DNA of 64,000 bases from Luteimonas sp. MC1572 (GTDB taxonomy: Bacteria; Pseudomonadota; Gammaproteobacteria; Xanthomonadales; Xanthomonadaceae), in the NCBI RefSeq assembly GCF_016615815.1, contig NZ_CP067112.1, positions 1,488,001 through 1,552,000 on the forward strand, written 5' to 3'. Positions 1-11,486 of the stretch are shown here, piece by piece. Below the pieces are notes generated by a model. It was given only the letters and a program-made list of their open reading frames with translations. It made no database searches and was not told the origin of the DNA. Position 1 is the stretch's first letter. The number at the start of each line of letters is the position of its first letter. A program made the translations under genes and the position numbers.

Positions 1-89
1 CCAGCCACCATCGAGTGGGAGTGACGCCAGCCGCGGCATTCGCCGCGCTAGCTTCGCTTCCGCTCCAGGCTGGGGGCGCAGGCCACTAG

Positions 90-596
<507 letters not shown>

Positions 597-649
597 GCTC
601 GGCGACCGCGCGTTATCATGCGCATCTCGAGACATGGCAGGGAGCAGGC

Positions 650-1204
650 GTGGGCGCGAATGACAGGCTGGTCTGGATCGACCTTGAAATGACCGGCCTC
701 GACACCGGCGCGGACTCGATCCTCGAGATCGCGACTGTCGTCACCGATGCCAACCTCGAAGTACTGGCCACCGGCCCCGAACTGGCCATCGCGCATCCGC
801 TCGAGCGGCTCGAAGCCATGGACGACTGGAACCGCAACCAGCACGGTCGCTCCGGCCTGTGGCGCCGGGTGCTCGAAGAAGGCGTGGACATGGCCGAGGC
901 CGAAGAGCGCACGCTGGCGTTCCTCGGCGAATGGGTCGGGCCGAACCAGTCGCCGATCTGCGGCAATTCGATCTGCCAGGACCGCCGTTTCCTGCACCGC
1001 TGCATGCCGCGACTGGAGCGCTACTTCCACTACCGCAACCTCGACGTGAGCACGATCAAGGAGCTGGCGCGACGCTGGGCTCCGGAGGTCCTCGCGGGCA
1101 TCCGCAAGGCCGGCACGCACACCGCGCTATCCGACGTGCAGGACTCGATCGCCGAGCTCCGCCACTATCGCCAGTCGATGGGCGCCTTCGCCCCCCGCGC
1201 CTGA
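650..1204 (+). CDS. orn: Oligoribonuclease (3'-5' exoribonuclease of short RNA)
   Basis: Degrades 2-5 nt RNA oligomers, including pGpG from c-di-GMP turnover, to mononucleotides. DEDDh exonuclease: [10 protein letters not shown] near residues 9-18 gives the first Asp and Glu, NSICQDRRF the third acidic residue, and [12 protein letters not shown] near the C terminus the His/Asp pair. [18 protein letters not shown] is an Orn signature. I chose the GTG at 650 because it matches the family N terminus ([14 protein letters not shown]) and has a GGGAGCAGG Shine-Dalgarno just upstream; an in-frame ATG at 593 overlaps tadA and would add 19 unsupported residues. Product 184 residues. A TATCAT hexamer at 614-619 could be its own -10. 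Confidence 0.94.
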   Translation: MGANDRLVWIDLEMTGLDTGADSILEIATVVTDANLEVLATGPELAIAHPLERLEAMDDWNRNQHGRSGLWRRVLEEGVDMAEAEERTLAFLGEWVGPNQSPICGNSICQDRRFLHRCMPRLERYFHYRNLDVSTIKELARRWAPEVLAGIRKAGTHTALSDVQDSIAELRHYRQSMGAFAPRA

Positions 1205-1278
1205 TTCCCAACGCCCTCGCATCGCTTCATCCGCCGGAGAGACAAGGGCGCGGCGCTCTTGCTTACGGGCGCCGGATA

Positions 1279-1361
1279 CCAAGGCCCTTGAGGGCTCATG
1301 TCCCCCGGCGATGGCCTTGCGGCCATCGCCTCCTCCTTGACTTCCCCCTCAAGGGCCTTGG
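1279..1361 (+). repeat. Nested-hairpin repeat, copy A
   Basis: Perfect 16-bp inverted outer arms at 1279-1294 and 1346-1361 enclose a perfect 10-bp inner stem (1307-1316 with 1321-1330, loop TTGC). The unpaired strands between the stems read CTCATGTCCCCC on the left (1295-1306) and TCCTCCTTGACTTCC on the right (1331-1345). A second copy in opposite orientation at 1454-1560 keeps these unpaired segments nearly identical while both stems have different sequence, so structure plus internal-loop sequence looks like the conserved unit. It lies in the 428-bp gene-free gap between orn and ppsA. Function unknown. Confidence 0.75.
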
Positions 1362-1381
1362 CACCCGGTGCGCCGCAATAC

Positions 1382-1409
1382 GCCGTGGTTCGAGAAGCAG
1401 AGCCACGGC
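1382..1409. repeat. Short inverted repeat between the two nested-hairpin copies
   Basis: GCCGTGG (1382-1388) and CCACGGC (1403-1409) form a 7-bp stem with a 14-nt loop in the spacer between repeat copies A and B. No T-tract follows on either strand. The rest of the spacer (1362-1453) shows no gene. Confidence 0.4.
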
Positions 1410-1453
1410 CCGCGATCTCGCGCATGCTTCCTGTACCGGCAGCCAGCACAGAG

Positions 1454-1560
1454 CCCCGCAGTGGCCGTGAGGCCGTCGCGGGGAAGTAAAGGAGGAGGTA
1501 TCCGCCGCCAGGCGGATGCCGGGGGACATGAGCCGCAAAGGCCTCGCGGCCACCGCAGGG
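1454..1560 (-). repeat. Nested-hairpin repeat, copy B (inverted)
   Basis: Read on the minus strand: outer arms 1560-1534 and 1480-1454 pair at 22 of 27 positions, with two further G-U wobbles; the inner stem 1520-1511 with 1506-1497 pairs at 9 of 10 positions around a TGGC loop. The unpaired segments are GGCTCATGTCCCCC and TCCTCCTTTACTTCCCC, differing from copy A by one base in the second. Stem sequences are unrelated to copy A. The two copies face each other across about 92 bp. Confidence 0.72.
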
Positions 1561-1583
1561 CTCCTTAGGTCACCAACAACAAG

Positions 1584-1608
1584 AAGGCCGGGCACGAAGC
1601 CCGGCCTT
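1584..1608 (-). terminator. Intrinsic terminator of ppsA
   Basis: A 10-bp GC-rich stem (AAGGCCGGGC at 1584-1593 with its complement at 1599-1608) and a 5-nt loop lie 25 bp past the ppsA stop. On the minus strand the stem is followed by a modestly T-rich stretch (CTTGTTGTTGG). Confidence 0.7.
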
Positions 1609-1632
1609 GCATGTCCGCGCCAGGCGTTCGCC

Positions 1633-4017
<2,385 letters not shown>

Positions 4018-4143
4018 TCCGGAGATGCGAAGGGGTCACGCGGGGAAGGGAGCCACGACGCCAGGGGCGCCGGGGGCCGACATTGGCTATTTTAGCAAGC
4101 CCGCACGCCGCAATGCCCGCGGCTTTCCCCACAGGAACAACGC
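4018..4143. promoter_or_regulatory. Divergent ppsA/ppsR promoter region
   Basis: The 126-bp gap contains a symmetric GCTATTTTAGC (4087-4097) that offers a -10-like TATTTT on the plus strand and TAAAAT on the minus strand. No convincing -35 was found in either direction, so the assignment is tentative. A Cra-type operator was looked for by eye and not recognised. Confidence 0.3.
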
Positions 4144-4965
4144 ATGACAATGCCGCGCCCGGTCTTCTATGTCTCAGACGGCACCGGAATCACCGCTGAA
4201 ACGATCGGCCACAGCCTGCTGACGCAGTTCACCGACACCCGTTTCTCCACCGAGCGCATTCCCTTCGTGGACAGCGTGGAGCGCGCCACCGAGATCGCCG
4301 CGCGCATCCAGGCGGCCGGCGTGACCAGCGGCCTGCGCCCGATCGTGGTCAATTCCTGCGTGGATCCCGACCTGACCCAGGCGATCGCCGGGAGTGGGGC
4401 GCTGGTGCTGGACGTGTTCGCGCCGTTCATCGCGCCGCTCGAGGCTGAACTGGGCCAGATGCGCCAATCGCGGGTCGGGCAGGCGCACGGCATGGTCGAC
4501 TTCGACAGCTACCACCGGCGCATCAACGCCATGAACTACGCGCTGACCCATGACGACGGCATCGCCATCAACTACGACGCGGCCGACGTGATCCTGGTCG
4601 CGGTCTCCCGCGCCGGCAAGACGCCGACCTGCGTCTACCTGGCCCTGCATTACGGCGTCAGCGCCGCCAACTACCCGCTGACCGAAGAGGACCTGGAGCA
4701 TGATCGCCTGCCGCCGCGGCTGCGCGCGCACCGCAGCAAGCTGTTCGCGCTGACCATCGACCCCGTGCGACTGCAGCAGATCCGCCAGGAGCGGCGCCCC
4801 AATTCGAAGTACTCGCAGCTGGAGACCTGCAGGCGCGAGGTGGCGGCGGCGGAGGCGCTTTACCGTGCCGAGCGCGTGCCGGTGCTGAGCACCACGCACA
4901 CCTCGATCGAGGAAATCGCCAGCAAGGTGATGAACACGCTGGGCATCCGCCGCGGGATGTTCTGA
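4144..4965 (+). CDS. ppsR: PEP synthase regulatory protein (kinase/pyrophosphorylase, DUF299)
   Basis: Bifunctional regulator: ADP-dependent phosphorylation of a Thr next to the catalytic His inactivates PEP synthase, and phosphate-dependent removal (releasing pyrophosphate) reactivates it. 273 residues, full length. The N terminus [15 protein letters not shown] and the P-loop-like VSRAGKTPT around residue 160, followed by [15 protein letters not shown], are DUF299 signatures. A usable AGGA lies upstream of the ATG. Its divergent neighbour is the expected substrate, PpsA, which supports the specific name over the PPDK-type homologue. Confidence 0.93.
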   Translation: MTMPRPVFYVSDGTGITAETIGHSLLTQFTDTRFSTERIPFVDSVERATEIAARIQAAGVTSGLRPIVVNSCVDPDLTQAIAGSGALVLDVFAPFIAPLEAELGQMRQSRVGQAHGMVDFDSYHRRINAMNYALTHDDGIAINYDAADVILVAVSRAGKTPTCVYLALHYGVSAANYPLTEEDLEHDRLPPRLRAHRSKLFALTIDPVRLQQIRQERRPNSKYSQLETCRREVAAAEALYRAERVPVLSTTHTSIEEIASKVMNTLGIRRGMF

Positions 4966-5004
4966 CCCGGCCCCGGTGCAGGCGGCTGCGTGTAGGATCG
5001 GGAC

Positions 5005-5538
5005 ATGTCCAGTCTTGCCTCACGCCACCTCCAAGTTCCGCAGCTCAGCCGCTTCGGCTGGCTGATGGCGCTGTATGCCGAGAACCACGCGCGCCTGGTG
5101 CGCCTGTTCGAACCCGGCGACCTGGCCGGGGGCACGTACCTTTCGCGGATCGGCGACGGATTGGACCTGCGGCTGGACGTGATCGCGCGCCATGCCTACA
5201 CCAGCGAACTGCGCCTGGCGTACGACGCGCTGCCGGATCCGGTGACCGGCGAGCCGGATCCATCGGTCTACGTACGCCTGTATCGCGATGCGCGCCAGGC
5301 GGAGGCGACGCATTGCTACGTCGGGCGCCGCTGGCAGGACACCATCGGCATGTTTCCGCCTCCCAAGGCGGTGCTGGGCCACCGCGTGCGCATGAACACG
5401 TTCCTCGGCAAATGGCTGCAATACCTGGCCGAACAGGGGCACGGGGTGGCGACTCTTGTGCCCGCCATGGCTTCATCCGACGCGCCGTGCGCGGTGCTAG
5501 CATCGGCGGGCACGTCCCCAGAACCCACCCCGAGGTGA
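5005..5538 (+). CDS. DUF1249 family protein (YqiB-like)
   Basis: 177-residue soluble protein of unknown function; residues 15-145 match the DUF1249/YqiB pattern (LYAENHARLVRLF, then SELRLAYDALP and VRLYRDARQAEATHCY, ending RMNTFLGKWLQYLAEQGHG). No signal peptide or membrane segment. In enterobacteria the homologue sits with nudF and cpdA; here it follows ppsR and is followed 4 bp later by a small gene. TAGGAT at 4993-4998 ends 7 bp before the ATG and there is no Shine-Dalgarno, so a leaderless mRNA is possible. Confidence 0.85.
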   Translation: MSSLASRHLQVPQLSRFGWLMALYAENHARLVRLFEPGDLAGGTYLSRIGDGLDLRLDVIARHAYTSELRLAYDALPDPVTGEPDPSVYVRLYRDARQAEATHCYVGRRWQDTIGMFPPPKAVLGHRVRMNTFLGKWLQYLAEQGHGVATLVPAMASSDAPCAVLASAGTSPEPTPR

Positions 5539-5542
5539 TTCC

Positions 5543-5716
5543 ATGACGACCAAGCTCGACAAGCCCCTGAAGCGCGAAGTCCAGATCGGCGACAAGGCCT
5601 ACACCCTCACCATCGACGCGACCGGCCTCAAGCTTGTCGAAAAAGGGCATCGCAAGGGCATCGAGGTCGACTGGACCGAGATCGCCAACCGCGATGGCGG
5701 CGGAAACCACGGCTGA
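5543..5716 (+). CDS. Small 57-residue hypothetical protein
   Basis: Short frame starting ATG at 5543, 4 bp after the DUF1249 stop, with a GAGGTGATTCC ribosome-binding stretch. The product begins MTTKLDKPLKREVQIGDK and is rich in Lys/Glu/Asp, with a beta-rich middle (AYTLTIDATGLKLVEKG) and a short Gly/His tail. It is followed directly by a strong hairpin terminator, which supports it being the last gene of a two-gene unit. No membrane segment or known domain recognised. Codon use (GC-rich third positions) agrees with coding. Confidence 0.75.
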   Translation: MTTKLDKPLKREVQIGDKAYTLTIDATGLKLVEKGHRKGIEVDWTEIANRDGGGNHG

Positions 5717-5752
5717 ACGCGCAGCGCCAGCCGGCGCGATCACCGCATAAAG

Positions 5753-5779
5753 AAAAAGCCCGCCAATGGCGGGCTTTTT
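5753..5779. terminator. Bidirectional intrinsic terminator
   Basis: AAAAAGCCCGCC (5753-5764) and GGCGGGCTTTTT (5768-5779) form a 12-bp stem with a 3-nt loop, giving a U-tract on both strands. It ends the DUF1249/small-protein unit from the left and the tRNA genes from the right. Confidence 0.88.
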
Positions 5780-5789
5780 CATGCAACGT

Positions 5790-5865
5790 TGGCGTCCCCA
5801 CGGGGATTCGAACCCCGGTGTCCACCGTGAAAGGGTGGTGTCCTAGGCCTCTAGACGATGGGGAC
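5790..5865 (-). tRNA. tRNA-Glu (TTC)
   Basis: 76-nt tRNA on the minus strand. Acceptor GTCCCCA pairs with TGGGGAC, discriminator G, and the 3' CCA is encoded (TGG at 5790-5792 on the plus strand). The anticodon loop CTTTCAC gives TTC, and the T loop GGTTCGAATCC is canonical. Confidence 0.96.
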
Positions 5866-5903
5866 CTGGATCTTTGACCGCTGGTCCCGAAGGACCTTGT
5901 GAT

Positions 5904-5979
5904 TGGTGGAGCCAGGCGGGATCGAACCGCCGACCTCCTGCATGCCATGCAGGCGCTCTCCCAGCTGAGCTATGGCCCC
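5904..5979 (-). tRNA. tRNA-Ala (GGC)
   Basis: 76-nt tRNA on the minus strand, 38 bp upstream of tRNA-Glu. Acceptor GGGGCCA pairs with TGGCTCC and includes the G3-U70 wobble that identifies tRNA-Ala. The 7-nt anticodon loop ATGGCAT gives GGC. CCA is encoded. The two tRNAs are probably cotranscribed. Confidence 0.96.
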
Positions 5980-6048
5980 ACGTCTTGGTGAGCGCGAGAT
6001 TCTAGGGGTGGCGACGGATACCGTCAACACCTGCGTGATGCGAATTCT

Positions 6049-6957
6049 TCAGAACCACCAGCGGACGCCCACAACCCACTGCGTGTCGTCGACATCCGCA
6101 CCTGCCGCGCGGCGCAGATCTGCGCTGTGCCCGTGGCGCCGTTCCTGGACGATGCCGATGTAGGGCGCGAACTGGCGATGGATTTCGTAGCGCAGGCGCA
6201 GGCCGGTTTCGGTCGACGACAGCCCCGAGCCGATTCCGCGCGCCGCGTCGTCCTCGCCATGCAGCCAGGCACCGAGCACCGGCTGCAGTACCAGGCGATT
6301 GGTCAGCAGCAGGTCGTATTCGAGCTGCAGGTGGGCTGCGGTGCGGCCGGATTCGCCGACATAGGCGGTCGCGGCGACCTCGAAGCGGCCGGGTGCGAGG
6401 CCCTGGATGCCGATGGCGCCCCAGGTGCGCGACGGTCCGGGCTGGATGTCCTGGCGCACGCCCGCGACCACGTCCCACCATGGGCCGATGCTGCGGCCGT
6501 ACAGCAGCTCGACGTCGGCGTGGTGGGTGCGCCCGCCGCCGCGTTCCGCGCCGGCGCGCAGCCACAGCCGGTCGGTGTCGGTGCCATACCAGGCTTCTCC
6601 TTCGACACGCTGGCCGCGGCCAGCGTCGCCGTCGGTGAACTCGAAGTGGTCGAGCAGCACGCGCCAGTTGCGAGGCGAGGCGTGTTCCATGCCGTGCGCG
6701 AGGTCGGGGAAAGCGGCTGCGCGATCCGCCTCGGTGGGTGCGGGAACGGGGACGTGCGGCTGGCTGGCGTCGTCGCCATGGCTGAGCGCGTGATGTGGCG
6801 GCGTCGCCTGGCCAGCCGGCGCGGGCTCCCCATGCTGCTGCGGCGGTTGCGGGTGCTTCGCTTGTTGTGCGTGCTGCGCGTGCTGCTGTGCAGCTGCATC
6901 CGCGCCAGCCGCCAGCAGCAGCGTCGCGAAGGCTGCCATCGGCGCCAGGCGGCTCAT
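6049..6957 (-). CDS. copB: Copper resistance protein B, outer-membrane protein
   Basis: CopB proteins are outer-membrane proteins that work with periplasmic CopA in copper resistance. 302 residues: signal peptide (MSRLAPMAAFATLLLAAG...), a His/Gln/Met-rich linker at about residues 22-65 likely to bind copper, then the CopB beta-barrel domain from about residue 85 (WRVLLDHFEFTDGD...) ending in VVGVRWWF with a terminal aromatic, as in outer-membrane barrels. The ATG at 6957 overlaps the copA stop by 4 bp (ATGA), so translation is coupled. Last gene of the copper operon. Confidence 0.92.
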   Translation of the reverse strand: MSRLAPMAAFATLLLAAGADAAAQQHAQHAQQAKHPQPPQQHGEPAPAGQATPPHHALSHGDDASQPHVPVPAPTEADRAAAFPDLAHGMEHASPRNWRVLLDHFEFTDGDAGRGQRVEGEAWYGTDTDRLWLRAGAERGGGRTHHADVELLYGRSIGPWWDVVAGVRQDIQPGPSRTWGAIGIQGLAPGRFEVAATAYVGESGRTAAHLQLEYDLLLTNRLVLQPVLGAWLHGEDDAARGIGSGLSSTETGLRLRYEIHRQFAPYIGIVQERRHGHSADLRRAAGADVDDTQWVVGVRWWF

Positions 6958-8720
6958 GCGGACTCCTCCACGCGCACTTCGCGCATCATGCCCGCCTCCA
7001 TGTGGTACAGCAGGTGGCAGTGGAAGGCCCATCGCCCGAGCGCATCGGCCCGCACGCGATAGCTGCGCCGCGTACCCGGCGGCATGTCGACGGTGTGCTT
7101 GCGCACCTGGAAGTTCCCGTCGGCGTCTTCGACATCGCTCCACATGCCGTGCAGGTGGATGGGGTGGGTCATCATGGTGTCGTTGACCAACACGATGCGC
7201 ATGCGCTCGCCGTAGTTGAGCCGCAGCGGCTCCGCGCCGCTGAACGGCTGCGCGTCGAACGACCAGGCGAACTTCTCCATGTGCCCGGTGAGGTGCAGCT
7301 CGACCTCGCGCGAAGGCTCGCGGCCATCCGGATCGCCGCCGATCGAATGCAGGTCCGCGTAGGTGAGCACGCGCCGGCCGTTGTCACGCAGGCCGATGCC
7401 GGGGTCGTCGAGCTTGGGCGCCGGCGTCATGGTCTGCATGTCGACGATCGGACTGCCGTCCTCGCGCGGCGGATGCGCCTGCATCGCCATGGCGCCTGCG
7501 CCATGGCCCATGTGCGCGCCGCAGCCGCCCTCGGCCATCATCGCGCCGCAGCCGCCCTCCATGCCCTTGCCGCCGCCGGCATGGCCGCCGTGGCCCATGT
7601 CGTCCATGGTCAGCAGCGGGCGCGGATCGTTGGCCGGGACCGGCGCGGACAGGCCCGGTCGCACGGCGAGCGTGCCGCGCGCGTGCCCGGTGCGCCCCAT
7701 GTCCTGCGCGAAGATGGTCCACGCATCCTGGCCGGACGGCTCCACGATCACGTCGAAGGTTTCAGCCACCGCGATGCGGAATTCGTCGACGCTCACCGGA
7801 TGGATCGGCAGGCCGTCGGCGGCGACCACGGTCATCTTCAAGCCCGGGATGCGCACGTCGAAGTAGGTCATGGCGGAGGCGTTGATGAAGCGCAGCAGCA
7901 CCTTTTCGTCGCTGCGGTACAGCCCGGTCCAGTTCGCCGCCGGCGTGCTGCCGTTGCAGAGATAGGTGTAGGTGTGTGCATTGATGTCGGAGATGTCGGT
8001 GGGCGTCATGCGCATCCGGCCCCAGGCGGCGCGGTCGCGCAGGGTGGCGGCCAGGCCGTCGCTGCGCACGTCGCGCACGAAATCGCCGACAGTCGGTTTG
8101 TAGTAGTTGTCGAACTCGGCCAGCTTCTTCATCCGCCGGTACAGCGCAGCGGGGTCGTGGTCGGTCCAGTCCGACAGCAGCACCACGTGCTCGCGGTCGT
8201 AGCGGTAGGGCAGGGGCGCGATCGGATCGATGATGATCGCGCCGTACAGCCCGGCCTGCTCCTGGAACAGCGAATGGCTGTGGTACCAGTAGCTGCCCGA
8301 CTGGCGCAGCGTGAAGCGGTAGAGCCAGGCCTCGCCTGGCGCGATGCCGTCGAAGCTGAGCCCCGGCACCCCGTCCATGTTGGCCGGCAGCAGGATGCCG
8401 TGCCAGTGGATCGAGGTCATCGCATCGGGCAGCCGGTTGGCGACGCGCAGGGTGACCGTGTCGCCTTCGCGCCAGCGCAGGACCGGCGCGGGCAGCTGGC
8501 CATTGACGGTGATGGCACGCCGCACGCGGCCGGTGAAGTCGACCTCGGTGGAGCCGATGGCGAGGTCGAAGTCACGGCCGCGCAGCTCGGTGCCGGGCGT
8601 CGCGCGCCCGATGGCGGGGCCGTTGCCGGCCCAGCTGTTGAACGCCAGCACCGTGCCAGCGGCGGCGACGCCGGTGACGAACTGGCGGCGCGCGGGATCG
8701 AGCGGTGTGTCTCGTGTCAT
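6954..8720 (-). CDS. copA: Periplasmic multicopper oxidase CopA
   Basis: Copper-resistance oxidase (Cu(I) oxidation or copper sequestration in the periplasm). 588 residues from the ATG at 8720. A Tat signal with RRQFVTG at residues 10-16 implies folded export. Multicopper ligands are visible: HWHG and HSH in the first cupredoxin domain (about residues 95 and 137), HPIHLHGMW and HCHLLYHMEAGMM in the last. A Met/His/Gly-rich insert at about residues 370-410 (MGHGGHAGG, repeated CGAM/CGAHM) is typical of the CopA class. A longer ATG at 8771 lies inside the upstream ATPase gene and was rejected because the Tat motif would be displaced. Confidence 0.93.
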   Translation of the reverse strand: MTRDTPLDPARRQFVTGVAAAGTVLAFNSWAGNGPAIGRATPGTELRGRDFDLAIGSTEVDFTGRVRRAITVNGQLPAPVLRWREGDTVTLRVANRLPDAMTSIHWHGILLPANMDGVPGLSFDGIAPGEAWLYRFTLRQSGSYWYHSHSLFQEQAGLYGAIIIDPIAPLPYRYDREHVVLLSDWTDHDPAALYRRMKKLAEFDNYYKPTVGDFVRDVRSDGLAATLRDRAAWGRMRMTPTDISDINAHTYTYLCNGSTPAANWTGLYRSDEKVLLRFINASAMTYFDVRIPGLKMTVVAADGLPIHPVSVDEFRIAVAETFDVIVEPSGQDAWTIFAQDMGRTGHARGTLAVRPGLSAPVPANDPRPLLTMDDMGHGGHAGGGKGMEGGCGAMMAEGGCGAHMGHGAGAMAMQAHPPREDGSPIVDMQTMTPAPKLDDPGIGLRDNGRRVLTYADLHSIGGDPDGREPSREVELHLTGHMEKFAWSFDAQPFSGAEPLRLNYGERMRIVLVNDTMMTHPIHLHGMWSDVEDADGNFQVRKHTVDMPPGTRRSYRVRADALGRWAFHCHLLYHMEAGMMREVRVEESA

Positions 8721-8736
8721 CTGCGGATTCCGGGAT

Positions 8737-11085
8737 TCAATGGAAGCGGCGCGCGCCAAGGCGCAGTGCATTGGCGACGACCGACACCGAGCTCAGGCTC
8801 ATTGCCAGCGCCGCCAGCATCGGGCTGAGCAGCAGGCCGGTGAACGGATACAGCACGCCGGCGGCCACCGGCACGCCGATCGCGTTGTAGAGGAACGCGA
8901 AGCCGAGGTTCTGCTTCATGTTGGCCACCGAGGCCTGCGCGATGCGCCGTGCACGCACGATGCCGCGCAGGTCGCCGCCGACCAGCGTCACCTGTGCGCT
9001 CGACATGGCGACGTCGGTGCCGGTGCCCATGGCGATGCCGACGTCGGCGGACGCCAGCGCCGGCGCGTCGTTGATGCCGTCGCCAGCCATCACCACGCGA
9101 CGGCCTTCGCCCTGCAGGCGCGCGACCAGTGCCGACTTGTCGGCGGGTCGCATCTCGCCGTGGACCTCGTCGATGCCCAGTTCGCGCGCCACCGAGCGTG
9201 CGGTTGCTTCGCCATCACCGGTGGCCATGACCATGCGGATGCCGGCGGCATGCAGGCCGGCGATCGCCTCGTGGGTGCTGGCCTTGACCGGATCTGCCAG
9301 CACCACCAGGCCGGCAAGGCGGCCGTCGACGGCCACGTGGACCACGCTCGCGCCCTCCGCGCGCAAGGCGTCGGCGCGAGCGGCGAGTGGCGCGGGATCC
9401 GCGCCGGCTGCGCGCATCATCACGGTATTGCCGACCGCGATCGCGTGGCCGTCGATGCGGCCGCGCACGCCGGTCCCCGTGTCGGAGTCGAACGCCTCGG
9501 CCGCTGACAGTGGCAGGCCACGCGCACGCGCCTCGGCGACGATCGCATCGGCCAGCGGGTGCTCGCTCAGCTGGTCGAGGCTGGCAGCGAGCCGCAGGAC
9601 CTCCGTGGCATCGAAGCCGTCGGCAGCCAGCACATCACGGAACGCCGGCCGTCCCTCGGTGAGCGTGCCGGTCTTGTCGACGACGAGCGTGTCGACAACG
9701 GCAAGGCGCTCGATGGCCTCGGCATCGCGGAACAGCACGCCGACCTTCGCCGCGTTGCCGGTCGCCACCATGATCGACATCGGCGTGGCCAGGCCCAGCG
9801 CGCAGGGGCAGGCGATGATCAGCACCGACACCGCGTTGAGCAGCGCGAACGTCCACGACGGCTCCGGCCCGAACATTCCCCAGGCGAAGAACGCCAGCAC
9901 CGCGATCGCCAGCACCGCCAGCACGAACCAGTAGGCGACCGTGTCGGCCAGCCGCTGCATCGGCGCGCGCGAACGCTGCGCCTGTGCGACCAGCTGCACG
10001 ATGCGCGCCAGCACGGTGTCGGCGCCGACCTGCGTGGCGCGGATCACCAGCGCGCCGTTGCCATTGAGCGTGGCGCCGACCACGCGGTCACCGGGTGCCT
10101 TGGCGACCGGCACCGGCTCCCCGGTGAGCATGGATTCGTCCACCGGCGAGCGGCCCTCGATCACCTCGCCGTCCACCGGCACCTTTTCGCCGGGGCGCAC
10201 GCGCAGGTGGTCGCCGACGTGCACGTGCGCGAGCGGGATGTCTTCGTCGCCGCCATCGGCGCGCATCCGACGCGCCGTGGTGGGTGCGAGACCCAGCAGC
10301 GCCTTCATCGCCGACGAGGTCCTGGCACGCGCCCGCAGTTCCAGCAGCTGGCCGAGCAGGGTCAGGGAGATGATCGTGGCCGCGGCTTCGAAGTACACGC
10401 CGACCCGGCCGTGCGCGCGGAAGCCCTCCGGGAACAGTCCGGGCGCGATGGTCGCAACCGCGCTGTACACGAAGGCCGCCGACACGCCGACGCCGATCAG
10501 CGTCCACATGTTCGGGCTGCGGTTGCGGATCGACGCCACGCAGCGCTCGAGGAACGGCCAACCTGCCCACATCACCACCGGCGCGGTGAGCGCGAACTCG
10601 AGCCAGGTGCGCGCATCCGTCGACAGCGCGTGCAGGTGGTGCCCCCACATCGCCAGCACCATGACCGCCGCAGTCAGTGGCAGCGTCCACCAGAAGCGGC
10701 GCGAGAAATCGACGAGTTCGGGGTTGCCGCTATCTTCCAGCGACGGCATTTCGGGCTCGAGCGCCATGCCGCAGATCGGGCAGGTGCCCGGACCTTCCTG
10801 GCGGATCTCGGGATCCATCGGGCAGATGTAGATCGTGCCGGGCGGCGCGTCAGACACGGTGGCGGGGGCAGGGGAGAGGTAGCGCACCGGGTCGGCCACG
10901 AATTTCGTGCGACAGCCGGCGGAGCAGAAGTGGTGGTCGACGCCGTCGTGACGGGCGTGGTGCGCGCTGCGCGCCGGGTCGACCGCCATGCCGCACACGG
11001 GGTCCCTGGCCGCGGCAGTGGCGCCGGCGGCGTGCATGTCGCACGCACTGCCGGCGTGGGTGGCGGCCTCGTCATGCCTCGTCAT
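8737..11085 (-). CDS. Copper-translocating P1B-type ATPase with N-terminal YHS domain
   Basis: Inner-membrane ATPase exporting Cu(I) from the cytosol. 782 residues. N-terminal Cys/His segment, then a YHS domain ([10 protein letters not shown]...[12 protein letters not shown], about residues 30-70), then a heavy-metal-binding segment ([26 protein letters not shown], CxxC-type) at about 85-110, instead of the classical GMTCxxC domain. Eight membrane segments with the CPC metal site in [13 protein letters not shown]; phosphorylation motif [12 protein letters not shown] and [10 protein letters not shown] hinge. ATG overlaps the cueR stop by 4 bp; 16 bp separate it from copA. The general architecture is that of CopA/CopB-like efflux pumps; the family symbol is ambiguous, so none is given. 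Confidence 0.93.
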   Translation of the reverse strand: MTRHDEAATHAGSACDMHAAGATAAARDPVCGMAVDPARSAHHARHDGVDHHFCSAGCRTKFVADPVRYLSPAPATVSDAPPGTIYICPMDPEIRQEGPGTCPICGMALEPEMPSLEDSGNPELVDFSRRFWWTLPLTAAVMVLAMWGHHLHALSTDARTWLEFALTAPVVMWAGWPFLERCVASIRNRSPNMWTLIGVGVSAAFVYSAVATIAPGLFPEGFRAHGRVGVYFEAAATIISLTLLGQLLELRARARTSSAMKALLGLAPTTARRMRADGGDEDIPLAHVHVGDHLRVRPGEKVPVDGEVIEGRSPVDESMLTGEPVPVAKAPGDRVVGATLNGNGALVIRATQVGADTVLARIVQLVAQAQRSRAPMQRLADTVAYWFVLAVLAIAVLAFFAWGMFGPEPSWTFALLNAVSVLIIACPCALGLATPMSIMVATGNAAKVGVLFRDAEAIERLAVVDTLVVDKTGTLTEGRPAFRDVLAADGFDATEVLRLAASLDQLSEHPLADAIVAEARARGLPLSAAEAFDSDTGTGVRGRIDGHAIAVGNTVMMRAAGADPAPLAARADALRAEGASVVHVAVDGRLAGLVVLADPVKASTHEAIAGLHAAGIRMVMATGDGEATARSVARELGIDEVHGEMRPADKSALVARLQGEGRRVVMAGDGINDAPALASADVGIAMGTGTDVAMSSAQVTLVGGDLRGIVRARRIAQASVANMKQNLGFAFLYNAIGVPVAAGVLYPFTGLLLSPMLAALAMSLSSVSVVANALRLGARRFH

Positions 11086-11480
11086 TGGTCCTCACCGGAA
11101 AGCGAGGACAGGATGGGGCAGTGCGTGACATCGCCGTGGCCGGGGCAGGCGTCCACCAGGGCGCGCAGGCCGTCGCGGATGCGCTCCAGCTCATCGATTT
11201 TGCGCTCGACCTCGCCCAGGCGCAGGGTCGCGGCCTGGCGCACGGCCGCCATGTCCTCGCCACGGGTGGACGACAACGCCAGCAGGTCGCGGATCTCGCG
11301 CAGCGTGAACCCAAGGCCCTTGGCACGCCGCACGAAGCGCAGCCGTGCGACATCGTCGTCGCCGAAACTGCGATAGCCGGATGCCTGGCGCTCCGGCGCG
11401 GGCAGCACGCCGTTGCGTTCGTAGTAGCGGATCGTGTCGATCGGCGTGTCGGTGCGCTTGCTGAGTTGTCCGATCTGCAT
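11082..11480 (-). CDS. cueR: MerR-family copper-responsive regulator (CueR-like)
   Basis: 132-residue DNA-distorting activator. N-terminal winged helix ([27 protein letters not shown]), dimerisation coiled coil (residues 75-108), and a C-terminal metal loop [10 protein letters not shown] followed by PIL. The two Cys are 8 residues apart, one more than the 7 in E. coli CueR, and the loop holds two His. Context makes copper (or silver/gold) the likely signal. It sits second in the operon it is predicted to control, 6 bp after the DUF411 gene and coupled to the ATPase gene, giving autoregulation. A related sensor specificity (Zn/Cd/Pb) is not excluded. Confidence 0.85.
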   Translation of the reverse strand: MQIGQLSKRTDTPIDTIRYYERNGVLPAPERQASGYRSFGDDDVARLRFVRRAKGLGFTLREIRDLLALSSTRGEDMAAVRQAATLRLGEVERKIDELERIRDGLRALVDACPGHGDVTHCPILSSLSGEDQ

Positions 11481-11486
11481 GGCCGC

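Noticed and set aside
5790..5979. tRNA pair as an integration site for a mobile element
   Set aside because: No integrase, no repeated tRNA 3' fragment and no composition change was seen next to the tRNAs.
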